Below, piece by piece: positions 1-10,305 of a stretch of 64,000 nt of DNA. Position 1 is the first letter of the stretch, and each line of letters begins with the position of its first letter. Where the stretch lies: contig NC_087080.1 in assembly GCF_026151205.1 (NCBI RefSeq), positions 5,745,096-5,809,095 of the forward strand, in the 5' to 3' direction. This stretch comes from Bolinopsis microptera. Lineage: Eukaryota > Ctenophora > Tentaculata > Lobata > Bolinopsidae. The notes beneath the pieces are model-generated. The model saw nothing but the letters and a program-made list of their open reading frames with translations. It did not search any database and was not told where the DNA came from. The translations under genes were made by a program, and so were the position numbers.

Positions 1-734
1 ATATTGAAACACATAAAAGTCGGCTAGGTAAAAAGTAACGAATTTGAGCATCGACTGACAAAAATTTCTTGAAATAAATATCACTGCCAAACTACAATAC
101 AGTGTACAATAACAGACACATTGTCAATTCGTACAGTCATGACTAGCACGAATGACGAATCAGTGAAAGTTGAAGAAATTTGGTGACATAGAGAGGATTC
201 CAAATACTAACATACTAATTAATTGGTTCAAGCAAAGAAACTATTTCGCCACAATATTTGTTTTATTATCTTGTTCAATTTGATCAAGACAGTATGACGG
301 CTTTTTCTATCTAACCATGTTCAAACATGATAACGTCACATTCTTCAACTTTACCGAGCTAGTTATCTCACCATGACTGTCAATATTATTGATTTTTTAG
401 TACAGTTCACTTCTTTACTTACGTTGTAAAGGATTGAATTATAAAAAGGTCTATGACATACACGGTGTTGTCAATTTTAAAATATTAAATCATTTTGAGA
501 CTGGCACATCTCTTTTGAAAAATAAAATGTCATGCATCAACGTACAGCTTTATAAATCACCCAAATCTAACAGCTTTCGAATCAATTAAATTAAAAAACA
601 TTTAGCTAAATATAAATACAGCATAATAAAACAGAAACTTCGAAGAAAGAACCAACATGTTTAACAACCCTGAAGTATATAAAAAGTAAAACAAGAGAAC
701 ATATTCTTATTAACTCCTCAAATAATTACATTGA
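1..734. other. Intergenic / 3' flank of the TDRD9-like gene
   Basis: AT-rich sequence with no convincing coding potential on either strand. It lies downstream of the minus-strand helicase gene, so it should include that gene's 3' UTR. A minus-strand AATAAA hexamer is present at 262-267, but whether it is the one used cannot be told. Confidence 0.5.
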
Positions 735-905
735 TCACCTAGAATTGGACCAATAATCAAGCCTCCGGATCTCTGTAAGATGAGCATCAGTTTCTAGATG
801 AGCTGCCAGCTCACGTGGCCGATCAAACGTAAGTTTACACAGTCTACATTCCAGGTACTTACCAGTGTTCACGCTAGTGGTCTCATTCAACTTGTAAGTG
901 TACCG
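735..905 (-). CDS. Putative C-terminal zinc-finger exon of the TDRD9-like gene
   Basis: In the frame shifted by one relative to the helicase there are 56 codons containing CRLCKLTF followed by a His...His pair (C-x2-C-x12-H-x5/6-H spacing), resembling a single U1/C2H2-type finger. The two frames overlap on the genome at 913-974. A 127-nt intron from 1032 (donor GTAGTG) to 906 (acceptor cttcag) would join them in phase and give a protein of about 1,356 residues; that donor is only moderate. The alternatives are a one-base sequencing or genomic frameshift, or that the finger frame is fortuitous. The finger pattern is seen directly; its connection to the helicase is inference. Confidence 0.45.
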   Translation of the reverse strand, partial: RYTYKLNETTSVNTGKYLECRLCKLTFDRPRELAAHLETDAHLTEIRRLDYWSNSR

Positions 906-912
906 CTGAAGT

Positions 913-3900
913 TTACTGACACGTTTCTTCCATTTTCTCATATAAACCTGGGTTTCTGTCATCATTTGGTTCAATCTGAAGGTCAGACCCAGATGTATCC
1001 GTGAAGTAAAGAGTGCTGTGAGGCCGCACTACATCCTCATCCTCTCCAGGGTAAGTTTCAGGGAATAACTCTAGGGAGTTACAAGTGAAGTTGTCAGGAC
1101 GCCAAGAGTATACGATGTTTTCGAAAGGAGGTATGGATCTCTGTCTGCCTTCAAAATCTTTTCTAAGCTGGCCAACAAGCTCTTTAACTTTCATTTGAGA
1201 TCTCTTTATGTGGCTTTCGATGTATTTGAGTTTTGAAGGGTCATCCTCGTCCTTAGTCAATATATTTGAGATGGCTAATCGAATTTTGTTAATCCGATCG
1301 ATATCAGAGCTAAGGATCCGATGATCAAAAGTCACCTGTAGATCATGATCGGGCCACAGAGGATCACCGTTTGTGTCAATGCCCAATCCAGCGATACACC
1401 CCACATAATTAAGCCTGCTAGGAGTTGTGTGAAACTGTACTTTGGGAGAAAATAGAAGAACCATCAGATCAGGAAAGCCTCTAATAGGAAGATGTTGGGT
1501 AACTCCTCTTAGCTGTACCCTACATCCTGAGCCACTCAGTGCCACTGTACTTGCTGTTAACATTTCGGTAAAGTCATCGCTGGGGTTCGTACATATCGTG
1601 ACGGAACAGACAGAATTGGGATCGACGATGGTGCGGTATGATCTAGCCGTATTGTTAAGTCCACAGTATTCGACTTCATACGGGCTTGTGGGACCCGAGA
1701 GGACGCATTTCTCAGGTTTAAAATGGAGCTCATCTTCTTTTCTTTCATCGCTAGCCTCAATGGATTCTAATCTGACCTCGTTGCCTCCCAACATCATCCT
1801 AGCATATTCTGTTCGATAATCTGCAGTAGCAACAGTCACTGGTAAAAATTCATTTTCAACCAGCCATCTTTTTAGACTGACGTCTCCTTCAAAAAGATCT
1901 AAATGTAGTACATTATCAAGAAGGTAGAAAACTTTTGCATCAAAGTGCTTGTTCTCTAGAATCGGCCGAATATGGTCAACAAATTTTCTGTCCCATGTTT
2001 CTGCTGAAGATAAGCTTCTGGAATCCACAACGGGACAAATACCTTCAATAGAACATTCTACAGCTTGAAACGGACAGCCTGTCATCAAGAAGTTGTGAGG
2101 TATTTTGAAGAATACGTTGGCATTTATCCACAATGAATTTCCAAAATCAAGATAATACACTTTAACATTAAAATTCGGATCAACTTTGAGAGCTTTAACT
2201 CTATATAGAGTTTTATCATTCTTTTCAAAAGTTGCTAAGCCCCACATGTTTTCTCTTATGTCTAGAGGTCTCACCTTCACTGGTTGTACCATCTGAAGTT
2301 GCTCATGTAATTCATCGAAGTTCTTCCTGATCGATGGATTACGAATTTGAACGTAAAACTTTGTTGGGCTTTCAATGTAAGTTACGGTTACCTTGACTCT
2401 TTGATCGTTCTCCGGAAGTGGAAAGGATTTCACAGATGCAACTGGCAAATTCGATTCTCTTTTAGATTCTAATTTCAGGGAGAGTCCAATCTGCTTTGTC
2501 TTCAATGCATAGTATACAGATTTACAAACTATAGACTCTGATACCATGTCAAAAGTAACATAAAGACGGTTGCTTTCGAGTGATAACCGTTTCACCGGAT
2601 CAAAGACATCCTTGAAAAATGAGCTAATCTCTTGTCTGTGCTTCCGCTCCAGTTCCGAGTTAGACTGAACATTTAGTCGCATTCCTGTATACATCACAGT
2701 ATCTGAGGGAGACTTTGCTCCGAAAGTTCTCATACAGTTTTCTTTGTCTAAGAAAGACTTGTTCTGGATGAAGTAATAGGGATAATTAGCAGCAGCTAGG
2801 GTAAGTTTGAGTCGAAAGATAACCTCATAATGGGTTTGTTGGCCTGTATAGGTGGGTTGCCGCTCTTTTGTTAAATGATCTGGAACATTCATCTGCCGTA
2901 AACAGCTGTACAGATCTTGGACCAAACTGGCGACTTCTGAGATTCTGTTGTAGTTGAGGAAATTTACTCTACAATAATCACGAGCTTTGCTCTTGTTATC
3001 TTCACTATAAAGATTATACCAATCGTTGAATACATTGAGCATCATAATTGGGTCACTGAAAGTTCCTTTGGCTTTTTTCATTCGTGAAACATAACTTTTC
3101 AGCTTCTGCTCTTTGATGTTATAAGGAATTTCAAGAAAGGCTGGTAAAGATAAGCATGCTGCCATAATAACAGCTTCTCCCAGGCAATCAAAAACAAGTC
3201 CAAACATTATAAGACGAGACAATCGAACATCAAGTGGCATGGCACCCATGACATGTCCAAGAAAGGTGAGGTTTTGTTTCAAAGGATTGTCAATACATCC
3301 TTTGGGTAAAACAAGGGCTCCAACTTCTAGCAGCAGAAGAGCACCTTCCCTTAACTTATTCAAATCAGGAGGATCTAAAGCATATGAAAGCATCTCTTCA
3401 GGCTCCCCAATGTTGAGAATTTTACACCAAAGAATCAGTTGTTCTACAGAGCATCGTTGCATCTCTGGAGTGGTGAAATCGTTGAGTTCTTTGAGAAAGT
3501 TCCTGTAGATAAGGCGGTAACATCTACCACGGGATACCCTCCCTGCCCTTCCCTTCCTCTGATCAAGAGAAGACTTAGGAGCCCAGACATACTTTAAGGA
3601 TGACATGCCAGTTCCAGAATCTGCGTGCAACTCTTTGGACAAACAGAAATCGATTACGTATTTGATATCTGGAACTGTGATCGAACTCTCAGCAATGTTT
3701 GTTGACAAAATCACTTTCCTTCTTCCTGGCTGTGGTGATTCAAACACTTTCATCTGATATTGCCTGGGAATTGTACTGTGCAAGCAGATTATATCATAAC
3801 TTTCACTACAACTGTCACTTTTTAAGGCTTGCTGCATGCTCTCTATCTCAAAAATACCCGGAAGAAACACTAGGACTGAACCCCTATCGGTTACATTGCC

Positions 3901-4932
3901 TTCATCTCCAATTTCCTGCTGATCAATTTCATCAAAGTACTTTATCAACTCTTTCGCTAGCTTATAAACCTTGTCATGAATAGAGCCTGGTTCACTATAC
4001 CCATCGGATCCATCATCAGTGTCATCAGCCATGCCTAAACTAGTTCTAATTTCATCAAGGTAAAAGACGGTAACACTAAACATTTGTTCCTTGATCGGTA
4101 TTATAGGAGCTGGACATGGTACTTGATACGCTGGATCCATGGTTTGAAAGTATTTGGCAAACTTTTTAGCATCAACAGTTGCTGACATAACAACAACTCT
4201 AACACAGTAAAGACCGTGCAGACACAACCTTCGCTTGATAAGTAATAAAAGAAAGTCGGTGTCCTTATCTCTCTCGTGAACTTCATCAAGAATGATGTGC
4301 GTGAACTCTTTGATAGTCTCAGCATTTAACAGTTTCCGGAGTAAAACACCTGTTGTCATATACATTAGTCGTGTATCTTCATTGACTTTCTTGTCCATCC
4401 CAATCTGGTAACCAACCAGTGTTCCTTGCTCCTTGTCATTACCCAAAGGATCCAGATTTCGTTCACTTAGTACACGATTAGCTAGTGATATCGCAGCCAC
4501 TCTTCTGGGCTGGGTCACTACTATTTTACAATGCCTTCCTTCCACTCGATATTCATCGTCTAAAATATACTGAGGGACCTGGGTACTCTTACCACTACCT
4601 GTAGGAGCTGTTATGATAGTTACCATGTTACTCTTTATAGTGTCAACTATCTCCTCCCTGTACTGACGTATCGGCAGATTCGGTGGCTCAAATTCTCTCT
4701 GAAAGTATGGTCGCAAACCAGTAGTGTCTTGCTGCTCTGGCATTTCAATGTATTCCCTCATCGGCTTGAGAAATATATCATCTCTTCTTGTGAGGGTGGA
4801 ATTGGGGATAGAAGTAAAAGAAGGAGTAGGCTTTGGATTATACATAGATTCATAATGGTCTACGGTCCTTCTCCCGAATATTTGAACCTTTTCTGCAGGT
4901 CCTTGCTGCGTTGTGAGGTCAAAGAAATCCAT
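913..4932 (-). CDS. TDRD9: TDRD9/spindle-E-like DExH RNA helicase with tudor domain
   Basis: This uninterrupted 1339-codon frame encodes a DEAH/RHA-type helicase of the TDRD9 (spindle-E) family, which acts in perinuclear germ granules in piRNA-guided transposon silencing. Visible motifs are Walker A APTGSGKS (residues about 109-116), DEVH (216-219; a DEVH variant of the DEAH box), SAT (250-252) and a C-terminal helicase half with the QRKGRAGR arginine-finger motif. HA2/OB-like sequence follows, then an extended tudor domain near residues 860-960 with the core VYYLDFGNS. Length is close to vertebrate TDRD9 (about 1,380 residues). The start is the first Met, 10 nt after a good acceptor (tgtttcag at about 4943), implying a spliced 5' UTR. 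The frame closes at 913, but a C2H2-like finger lies just downstream in another frame (735-905), so the true C-terminus is uncertain. Family assignment is firm; the piRNA role is inferred from the family. Confidence 0.9.
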   Translation of the reverse strand: MDFFDLTTQQGPAEKVQIFGRRTVDHYESMYNPKPTPSFTSIPNSTLTRRDDIFLKPMREYIEMPEQQDTTGLRPYFQREFEPPNLPIRQYREEIVDTIKSNMVTIITAPTGSGKSTQVPQYILDDEYRVEGRHCKIVVTQPRRVAAISLANRVLSERNLDPLGNDKEQGTLVGYQIGMDKKVNEDTRLMYMTTGVLLRKLLNAETIKEFTHIILDEVHERDKDTDFLLLLIKRRLCLHGLYCVRVVVMSATVDAKKFAKYFQTMDPAYQVPCPAPIIPIKEQMFSVTVFYLDEIRTSLGMADDTDDGSDGYSEPGSIHDKVYKLAKELIKYFDEIDQQEIGDEGNVTDRGSVLVFLPGIFEIESMQQALKSDSCSESYDIICLHSTIPRQYQMKVFESPQPGRRKVILSTNIAESSITVPDIKYVIDFCLSKELHADSGTGMSSLKYVWAPKSSLDQRKGRAGRVSRGRCYRLIYRNFLKELNDFTTPEMQRCSVEQLILWCKILNIGEPEEMLSYALDPPDLNKLREGALLLLEVGALVLPKGCIDNPLKQNLTFLGHVMGAMPLDVRLSRLIMFGLVFDCLGEAVIMAACLSLPAFLEIPYNIKEQKLKSYVSRMKKAKGTFSDPIMMLNVFNDWYNLYSEDNKSKARDYCRVNFLNYNRISEVASLVQDLYSCLRQMNVPDHLTKERQPTYTGQQTHYEVIFRLKLTLAAANYPYYFIQNKSFLDKENCMRTFGAKSPSDTVMYTGMRLNVQSNSELERKHRQEISSFFKDVFDPVKRLSLESNRLYVTFDMVSESIVCKSVYYALKTKQIGLSLKLESKRESNLPVASVKSFPLPENDQRVKVTVTYIESPTKFYVQIRNPSIRKNFDELHEQLQMVQPVKVRPLDIRENMWGLATFEKNDKTLYRVKALKVDPNFNVKVYYLDFGNSLWINANVFFKIPHNFLMTGCPFQAVECSIEGICPVVDSRSLSSAETWDRKFVDHIRPILENKHFDAKVFYLLDNVLHLDLFEGDVSLKRWLVENEFLPVTVATADYRTEYARMMLGGNEVRLESIEASDERKEDELHFKPEKCVLSGPTSPYEVEYCGLNNTARSYRTIVDPNSVCSVTICTNPSDDFTEMLTASTVALSGSGCRVQLRGVTQHLPIRGFPDLMVLLFSPKVQFHTTPSRLNYVGCIAGLGIDTNGDPLWPDHDLQVTFDHRILSSDIDRINKIRLAISNILTKDEDDPSKLKYIESHIKRSQMKVKELVGQLRKDFEGRQRSIPPFENIVYSWRPDNFTCNSLELFPETYPGEDEDVVRPHSTLYFTDTSGSDLQIEPNDDRNPGLYEKMEETCQ

Positions 4933-4942
4933 TTCATAGAGC

Positions 4943-5909
4943 CTGAAACATAATAATAAAGTTTGTTTTATCTTGTTTCATATCACAAATATCAGCAATT
5001 ACTAGATTGTGTATAAATTATACGTACTATCGATCTCCAAATTTTACTTATATCTAAATTTTCCATTCTAGTCTTTGACAACTACAACATCATTCTTAGT
5101 TCTAATTCATCAAGAACATGGTTAAATTCTGTTAAATAACTACCTACCCCAGCCAAATCAAAGATAATCTAATGAAAACGGAAATTTTTGCTGTCTCCTA
5201 GTTCAACAAGGCATGCATCAGAGAAACGAGAATAAATATATCGGAATATTTTATCAACCAACACAAATTATAATATTGACAAATATAAATAATGAGTTAC
5301 AATGTTTGTAGTACTCACAACCATACTTTTTAAAGTAGATATTGTACCTTTTTGGATCTTATACACATTGCCAACTCAAAAATTCAAATATCACTGTAAA
5401 AGAATAACCCAATCATAATTTTAAGGATGGCTAGAAATAAGAACAAATTCTTTAAGCAAAATATACAGATTTGAACATAGAAAACCAAGAAAATAAGCAG
5501 GTCATAAACAAGTTTAAACATTATAATTAATGGTTAAATTCCCAAACACTGATTCAAAAAATGTTGTATGATCAATCATCTCATCATTCAACTAGTCAAG
5601 TAATATTATAGATCGTATACTTAAAACCTGAATCTTACTGTTCAAGATATAAAGTGCACAATGCACATACTCCCAGAGATATTGTCTATAGTAATTTATG
5701 CAAAAAGTGCCTCCTGCTAGCTATTATTTTCCGTACTCTAAAAGTTTAAACAACAACATTTTATTAAACTTATCTAATAAAAGATAAGGGATATCACAGC
5801 ATACATAATGTAACATATTATATAGCATCTTTGAATAATGAAACCAGCAACTGAACAAACATAAAACGATTAAATTGTTTTTCACATTTTATGAACAGTC
5901 AAGAATCTT
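4943..5909. other. Intergenic region and TDRD9 5' UTR intron/promoter
   Basis: About 1 kb of AT-rich DNA between two minus-strand genes. It must hold the upstream noncoding exon and promoter of the helicase gene, because an acceptor site sits immediately before the start codon. No ORF, repeat or RNA gene is recognised. Confidence 0.4.
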
Positions 5910-5915
5910 TTTATT
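5910..5915 (-). terminator. Poly(A) signal of the DHHC gene
   Basis: AATAAA on the minus strand starts five nucleotides past the stop codon of the palmitoyltransferase. Position and orientation fit a very short 3' UTR. Confidence 0.5.
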
Positions 5916-5919
5916 GGCA

Positions 5920-6750
5920 TTATTCAGTCTCTATATTTTCAAGATTCACCTCAGTCCAATAATTATACGGAACATAATAGCATGGCCACAAAAGTCGACT
6001 CCATTTTCCACTTTTTACTCCATATGCATATGCCAAATTAGCTTTAGACCCTCTGTCGTAAGGGGAAACAGCTCCTTTCCATGCTTTCAGCTGCTTGTAC
6101 TCTATGCTAGTCATACCAGACATGATCAGCGAGATATACCACAGATTCAAAATGGTAAACCCAATGGTGACAGCAAAGGACAGGCACCATGCTCCTAAGC
6201 AGATATTTGGCAGATCATCAAACGCAAACATCACAGAATCTCCATTTGAATATGCCACCACTTCTGGCCACATTGTCATTGTTCCATAAACAGCACCAAC
6301 AAGAACAAAAGCACAGGTTCTCATAAAATATCCATAGTTGTAATAGCCAATACAGTTATTGATCCACATGCAGTGGTGGTCCATCATTAGAACACAAAAT
6401 CCGCATTGCCTGCAATGATGAGAGCGTTCAGGTCTATTTGTTCTACAGGTTCTGCATTTAGATGGACCAACTCCTTTTGATCTCCCTGGGTGTATGATGA
6501 TTGACAGAACATAATTGTAGAGAGTGTTAATCAAAATCCAGTGGGACAGGCCAATATTCAGGAAAAATATTGGGAAGCAGTATGTTCTCCATTGGTAGGG
6601 TACAAGAAAAGCATAGTACACCACAGACAGGAAAAGGAAAAGTGTGGATATCATTCCAACACCAGACACTGGGGACACCACTTTTAGGACTTTGAGGAAG
6701 AGTACAACAGATTCTTTCCACTCCATAGTTTTGAAGACAACCTTTGCCAT
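5920..6750 (-). CDS. DHHC-type protein S-acyltransferase (palmitoyltransferase)
   Basis: The 276-residue protein is a zDHHC palmitoyltransferase, an integral membrane enzyme of ER/Golgi/plasma membrane that transfers palmitate from acyl-CoA to cysteines of client proteins. The Cys-rich domain spans residues about 99-137: CRTCRTNRPERSHHC, then the catalytic DHHC at 124-127 and WINNCIGYYN. Hydrophobic segments flank it on both sides (about 30-50, 57-85, 145-160 and 185-212), giving the usual four-TM topology. A TTxE-like motif (MTSIE, near 213) follows the last membrane segment. The coding region is intronless. A ttcccttag acceptor lies directly before the first Met, so a noncoding 5' exon is likely. 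An AATAAA signal (5910-5915 on the minus strand) is only a few bases past the stop. The exact zDHHC subfamily is not resolved. Confidence 0.92.
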   Translation of the reverse strand: MAKVVFKTMEWKESVVLFLKVLKVVSPVSGVGMISTLFLFLSVVYYAFLVPYQWRTYCFPIFFLNIGLSHWILINTLYNYVLSIIIHPGRSKGVGPSKCRTCRTNRPERSHHCRQCGFCVLMMDHHCMWINNCIGYYNYGYFMRTCAFVLVGAVYGTMTMWPEVVAYSNGDSVMFAFDDLPNICLGAWCLSFAVTIGFTILNLWYISLIMSGMTSIEYKQLKAWKGAVSPYDRGSKANLAYAYGVKSGKWSRLLWPCYYVPYNYWTEVNLENIETE

Positions 6751-6789
6751 GTCTAAGGGAAAAGTAAATTAGATTACATAGTTTTGAAA

Positions 6790-7312
6790 ACAACCTTTGA
6801 TGGAAAAATTAAATTATCAGAATAAATAACTTAATCAATTATTAGATAATCTTATTATGATAATTCATGTAAAATCCCGAATGGAATATTATTTATGAAT
6901 CGCGTAGTTGAAATGTTTTCTTGGGTAAATTTCTATTGATCCCTGTAATATAATCAAAACTGGTACATCATGTACTGTATTATATATGGTCAGGAGAACT
7001 GATGATTAGAGCAGGCAGCTTCATCTGATTAGTATTAATGTTGCAAAGCTGCTGTAAGTACGCATAAGGCTTTCATTGTAATAAATGGCATAAAATTGAA
7101 ATTTTGTTTGACTGAAGTTTTGTTAAACTGGAATTTTGTTCGGCTGAGAAAAAAAACTTTTCCGATTTTCAAAATGAAAAGATCTATAATAATCAGATAG
7201 AATAGTTCAATTGCAGGATAAGCTTATAGAGGAAAGACATGCGGTGTCAAGCAGTGTTCGGAAAATCTTCGAGACTGAATTAAAGTCTTGTTTGTGAAAC
7301 AATATTACAGAA
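6790..7312. promoter_or_regulatory. Divergent intergenic region, possible bidirectional promoter
   Basis: About 0.5 kb separates the minus-strand DHHC gene from a plus-strand small ORF. It should contain the DHHC upstream noncoding exon and promoter. No specific element is identifiable beyond AT-rich tracts. Confidence 0.3.
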
Positions 7313-7585
7313 ATGCTACTCTTCAAAAGTCGAAATATTGCTAATACTATCGAAAAGGTAAGCAAGGGAGACAAGAGAAGGAAAAATCATGTTCTATTTG
7401 GTAACGCTGAGGCTAAGACAAATGACCTGAACCTCATAGCCATGAAAAAGAAAGAGAGATATTGCGACGTGGTAAGGACAAGAATAAGATTTGAAATGTT
7501 AAGAACAACGCTCAATGCTCTACGTGGTTACAGAGGCAAGAAAATGGACCAAAAATATAAGTCTTTTACAACCTCAATATATTAA
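7313..7585 (+). CDS. Small basic protein of unknown function (90 aa)
   Basis: The 90-codon ORF encodes a highly basic protein rich in Lys and Arg, with KGDKRRKNH and a C-terminal GYRGKKMDQKYK. No signal peptide or membrane segment is seen. Two AATAAA hexamers follow at once (7585-7590, abutting the stop, and 7595-7600), which is the layout of a genuine short 3' UTR. The family is not recognised. The composition would suit a small RNA-binding or mitochondrial ribosomal protein, but nothing proves that. It could also be the last exon of a longer gene or a chance ORF. Confidence 0.4.
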   Translation: MLLFKSRNIANTIEKVSKGDKRRKNHVLFGNAEAKTNDLNLIAMKKKERYCDVVRTRIRFEMLRTTLNALRGYRGKKMDQKYKSFTTSIY

Positions 7586-7615
7586 ATAAAATATAATAAA
7601 TTAAATTTTTTAATG

Positions 7616-8656
7616 TTGTTTTTATTCATGATTAATATTTGATAAATTATTACTTTTAAATTTGATGGAGAAATAATTATTTTTCCATGTAGTGTGATGA
7701 TACTTTGTAGACATTAGTGATGATGTTATGTCATAATTTTTACTTTACTTTACTTATACTCATCCCTGCCCCTATGATGGAGTAGATGTGTATATGGGCA
7801 ATTTCATGAAACATGAACAAGGAGGGAAAAAAATAAATTTCAGTTATGGCACTAGCTTTGATTGGAGTCTGAAAGAGAAGATTATAAACTGTTAGACACA
7901 AAAAACCGCTTATAAATATCTCACTTCGTTTTTGTGTTATCGCGTTTTCAAAATACCCATAAATTGTCATGTTTTACAGGCTAAAACTACTCTATAATAA
8001 AAGCTGTTTACTAAAAAGAGATTGTTGTAATATTCATTAATTCTTGATCTGTAAAGGTGCATACCACTTCACTGAAGCTGTATGCAAAATTTGGGACTCA
8101 AAATTTAAGCAGATTCGGAGCAATGCTATTCTACTTTCTCCTGTTTTTAGTGTAAATTACTATACATAAATAACAAAAAAGTTTTCTGCTGGCCACATTT
8201 CATGTTATTTCTTGCTGAAATCTTGCTAAAACAAGCTAACTCTGATGTCAAGACATAATGTACTTGTTTATTTAGATCCATAGATATCAGATCATGTCAA
8301 TACCAGCGTCAAGTAAGTTACATGTCAAGTAATTTACGTGTCAAGTAATTTACACATATGCTTTTTATTCAGTAATAGTAGTAAAACACAACAAGTAACG
8401 ATTGTCAAACAGAATAAAAGTTATTTAAAAGTGATAATAGATTGGTTCTGGTCGGAATTTCATTAAAGAAATCTATAAAAATGGTTAAAAATGGTTAAAA
8501 ATTGACTTTTCGAAAATAATACTTTACTTTACAGAAAATCCAGTGGCCTGCTTGAACACAAATTTTGAGCTGGGAAACATTCGTACATTTACGCCCACCT
8601 ACCTACTCTGTATAACTGGGCTAACTGTGGACCCAATCAGTGGATCAATCAACCAA
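7616..8656. other. Intergenic, AT-rich
   Basis: No coding potential is recognised. A short imperfect tandem repeat of about 16 bp (unit like tgtcaagtaatttacg, three copies) occurs near 8307-8353. The right end abuts the hairpin element. Confidence 0.4.
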
Positions 8657-8660
8657 TTAA

Positions 8661-9231
8661 GGGGGCCGGGGGGTCTTCATCAAAATTCCCTCGAAATTGA
8701 CTTTTTAGTTGTTTCTGATAGAAGGGAGTGATATCTATCAGATGCTTTTGGTCCCATGGAAAAATATTATTCCTAGCCGAAATTATTGTCGGTCAAAGGT
8801 CAGCACTTATGTGTAGTTGTATTGCGCGAGCGATTTTCAACCCCTGTCCTGAAAATCGAGTCTAAAAATCTATTTTCTCCTACATGTTTTTAGCAATCAC
8901 CCTGAAACTTTCAGGATATGTTCTAGAGATAATTTAAAAGAGATGAGCCAGACAGAATTTTGAGATAGGCCTTTAAACATATTTTATTCGATTTTGAAAA
9001 TCTTGGACCTCGTTTTTTGACGATTTTTTGAGGTCCAAGATTTTCAAAAATTGAAAATCGCTCGCGCAATACAATTACACATAAGCGCTGACATTTGACC
9101 GATAATAATTTCGTCTAGGAACAATATTTTTCCATGGGACCAAAAGCATCTGATAGATATCACTCCCCTCTATTAGAAACAACTATAAAGTCAATTTCGA
9201 GAAAATTTTGATGAAGGCCCCCCCGGCCCCC
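8661..9231. mobile_element. MITE-like foldback element with long inverted repeats and TTAA ends
   Basis: Two arms of about 180-190 bp (about 8653-8840 and 9051-9239) are near-perfect reverse complements, enclosing a loop of about 210 bp that holds a second short hairpin (about 8991-9042). The outer ends begin gggggccgggggg and close with the complement, and each is flanked by TTAA (8657-8660 and 9232-9235). TTAA target sites are typical of piggyBac and Kolobok DNA transposons. The element has no ORF and would be non-autonomous. The superfamily is an inference, because the inverted repeat happens to continue four bases beyond each TTAA. Confidence 0.75.
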
Positions 9232-9239
9232 TTAATTGG

Positions 9240-10135
9240 CTAATGATAAACTGATATATCATTATTAATCATATATTACATAGTTCATACACTTAGCAAA
9301 CGAGTTAAAGACAAAGGGGCAGCTTTAAACAGTTAAAATCAAAGGATTGTGTAACAGTGTAAACTACTTGACACAAAAGAGTTACAACTTACTTTACAAG
9401 GAACAAAGGCTTCTACAGAACACAGCTATTAACCATTTACCAAAACAAACCCTTTCCAGTACAGGCAAGACATTTGCCAGTGTGCATGAAAAATATTTAA
9501 ATGTTTACTCTCACACCTGGGCACGAAATGAGATTTCAATACACGTTGGTCAGGAATGTCAATTTGTGCCCTGTAATTTACTTTACATTTTCAAACGTGC
9601 CTCACTCAAAAGCCATAGCAGGTGGAGAAAAAATCTTAATATAGCTGTGTGTGGAGTACATAGGAGATGTTTCATGCAATTTATCATGATTCTGTTATGT
9701 TTGTGTAATGCTTGAGAGTCAGAATAAGGCCACATTTTTTTTATTGGTAGCAGTGGACAATTTCCGTTGTCTGTGTATTGTGCTCTGCCAATTGCATCAC
9801 TTAATTTAATTGAATGCATATATAATATTGTTTGAAAATCTTATCAAAAATACCACTTACCGTACGTTACCTCAATATACCATCCCTCTTCCCCATTTAT
9901 TTTGTTGTTGTAATAAACAAGTATTCAAACAAGTATTCCAACTAAAATATTGGCAGTAACATTTCAAATTCACCCTTGGCGCTTTTTCAGGGGGGGGGGG
10001 GGGGGGGGGCAACAGGCAACATTACGCCACTGGTGTGAAGCTTCCTTTCTCCACTTCTAGAACCCTTTCATTGTAACACCGTTTTTTATCATTTTAATGG
10101 GACTGGTACATTGCTGGGATCGATTTGCTTGCGTA
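9240..10135. other. Intergenic with a G20 homopolymer
   Basis: No gene is supported. A 122-codon open frame near 9347-9715 has no recognisable composition, domain or signals. A run of 20 G residues lies at 9990-10009. Confidence 0.4.
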
Positions 10136-10140
10136 GGAGG

Positions 10141-10305
10141 TGTGAATTGCTATATATTTGGTTTATATATTTATGATAGTCGATATAATATATACTAATT
10201 GTGTTCTATTTCAGAATGTACCACAAACATGTTGTCTGTGGGGTTTGATAATTACTTGTAACAACTGGTGTGTTTCATTGCATAGTGATCCATTTAAAGT
10301 TAACA
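10141..10305 (+). repeat. 5' LTR of the Copia element
   Basis: 165 bp, TG...CA, indistinguishable by eye from the copy at 13656-13820. It contains AT-rich tatatattt motifs suitable as a promoter core. Confidence 0.95.

Noticed and set aside
9347-9715. 122-codon plus-strand ORF
   Set aside because: No start context, domain, poly(A) signal or splice structure; the composition looks like noncoding AT-rich sequence.
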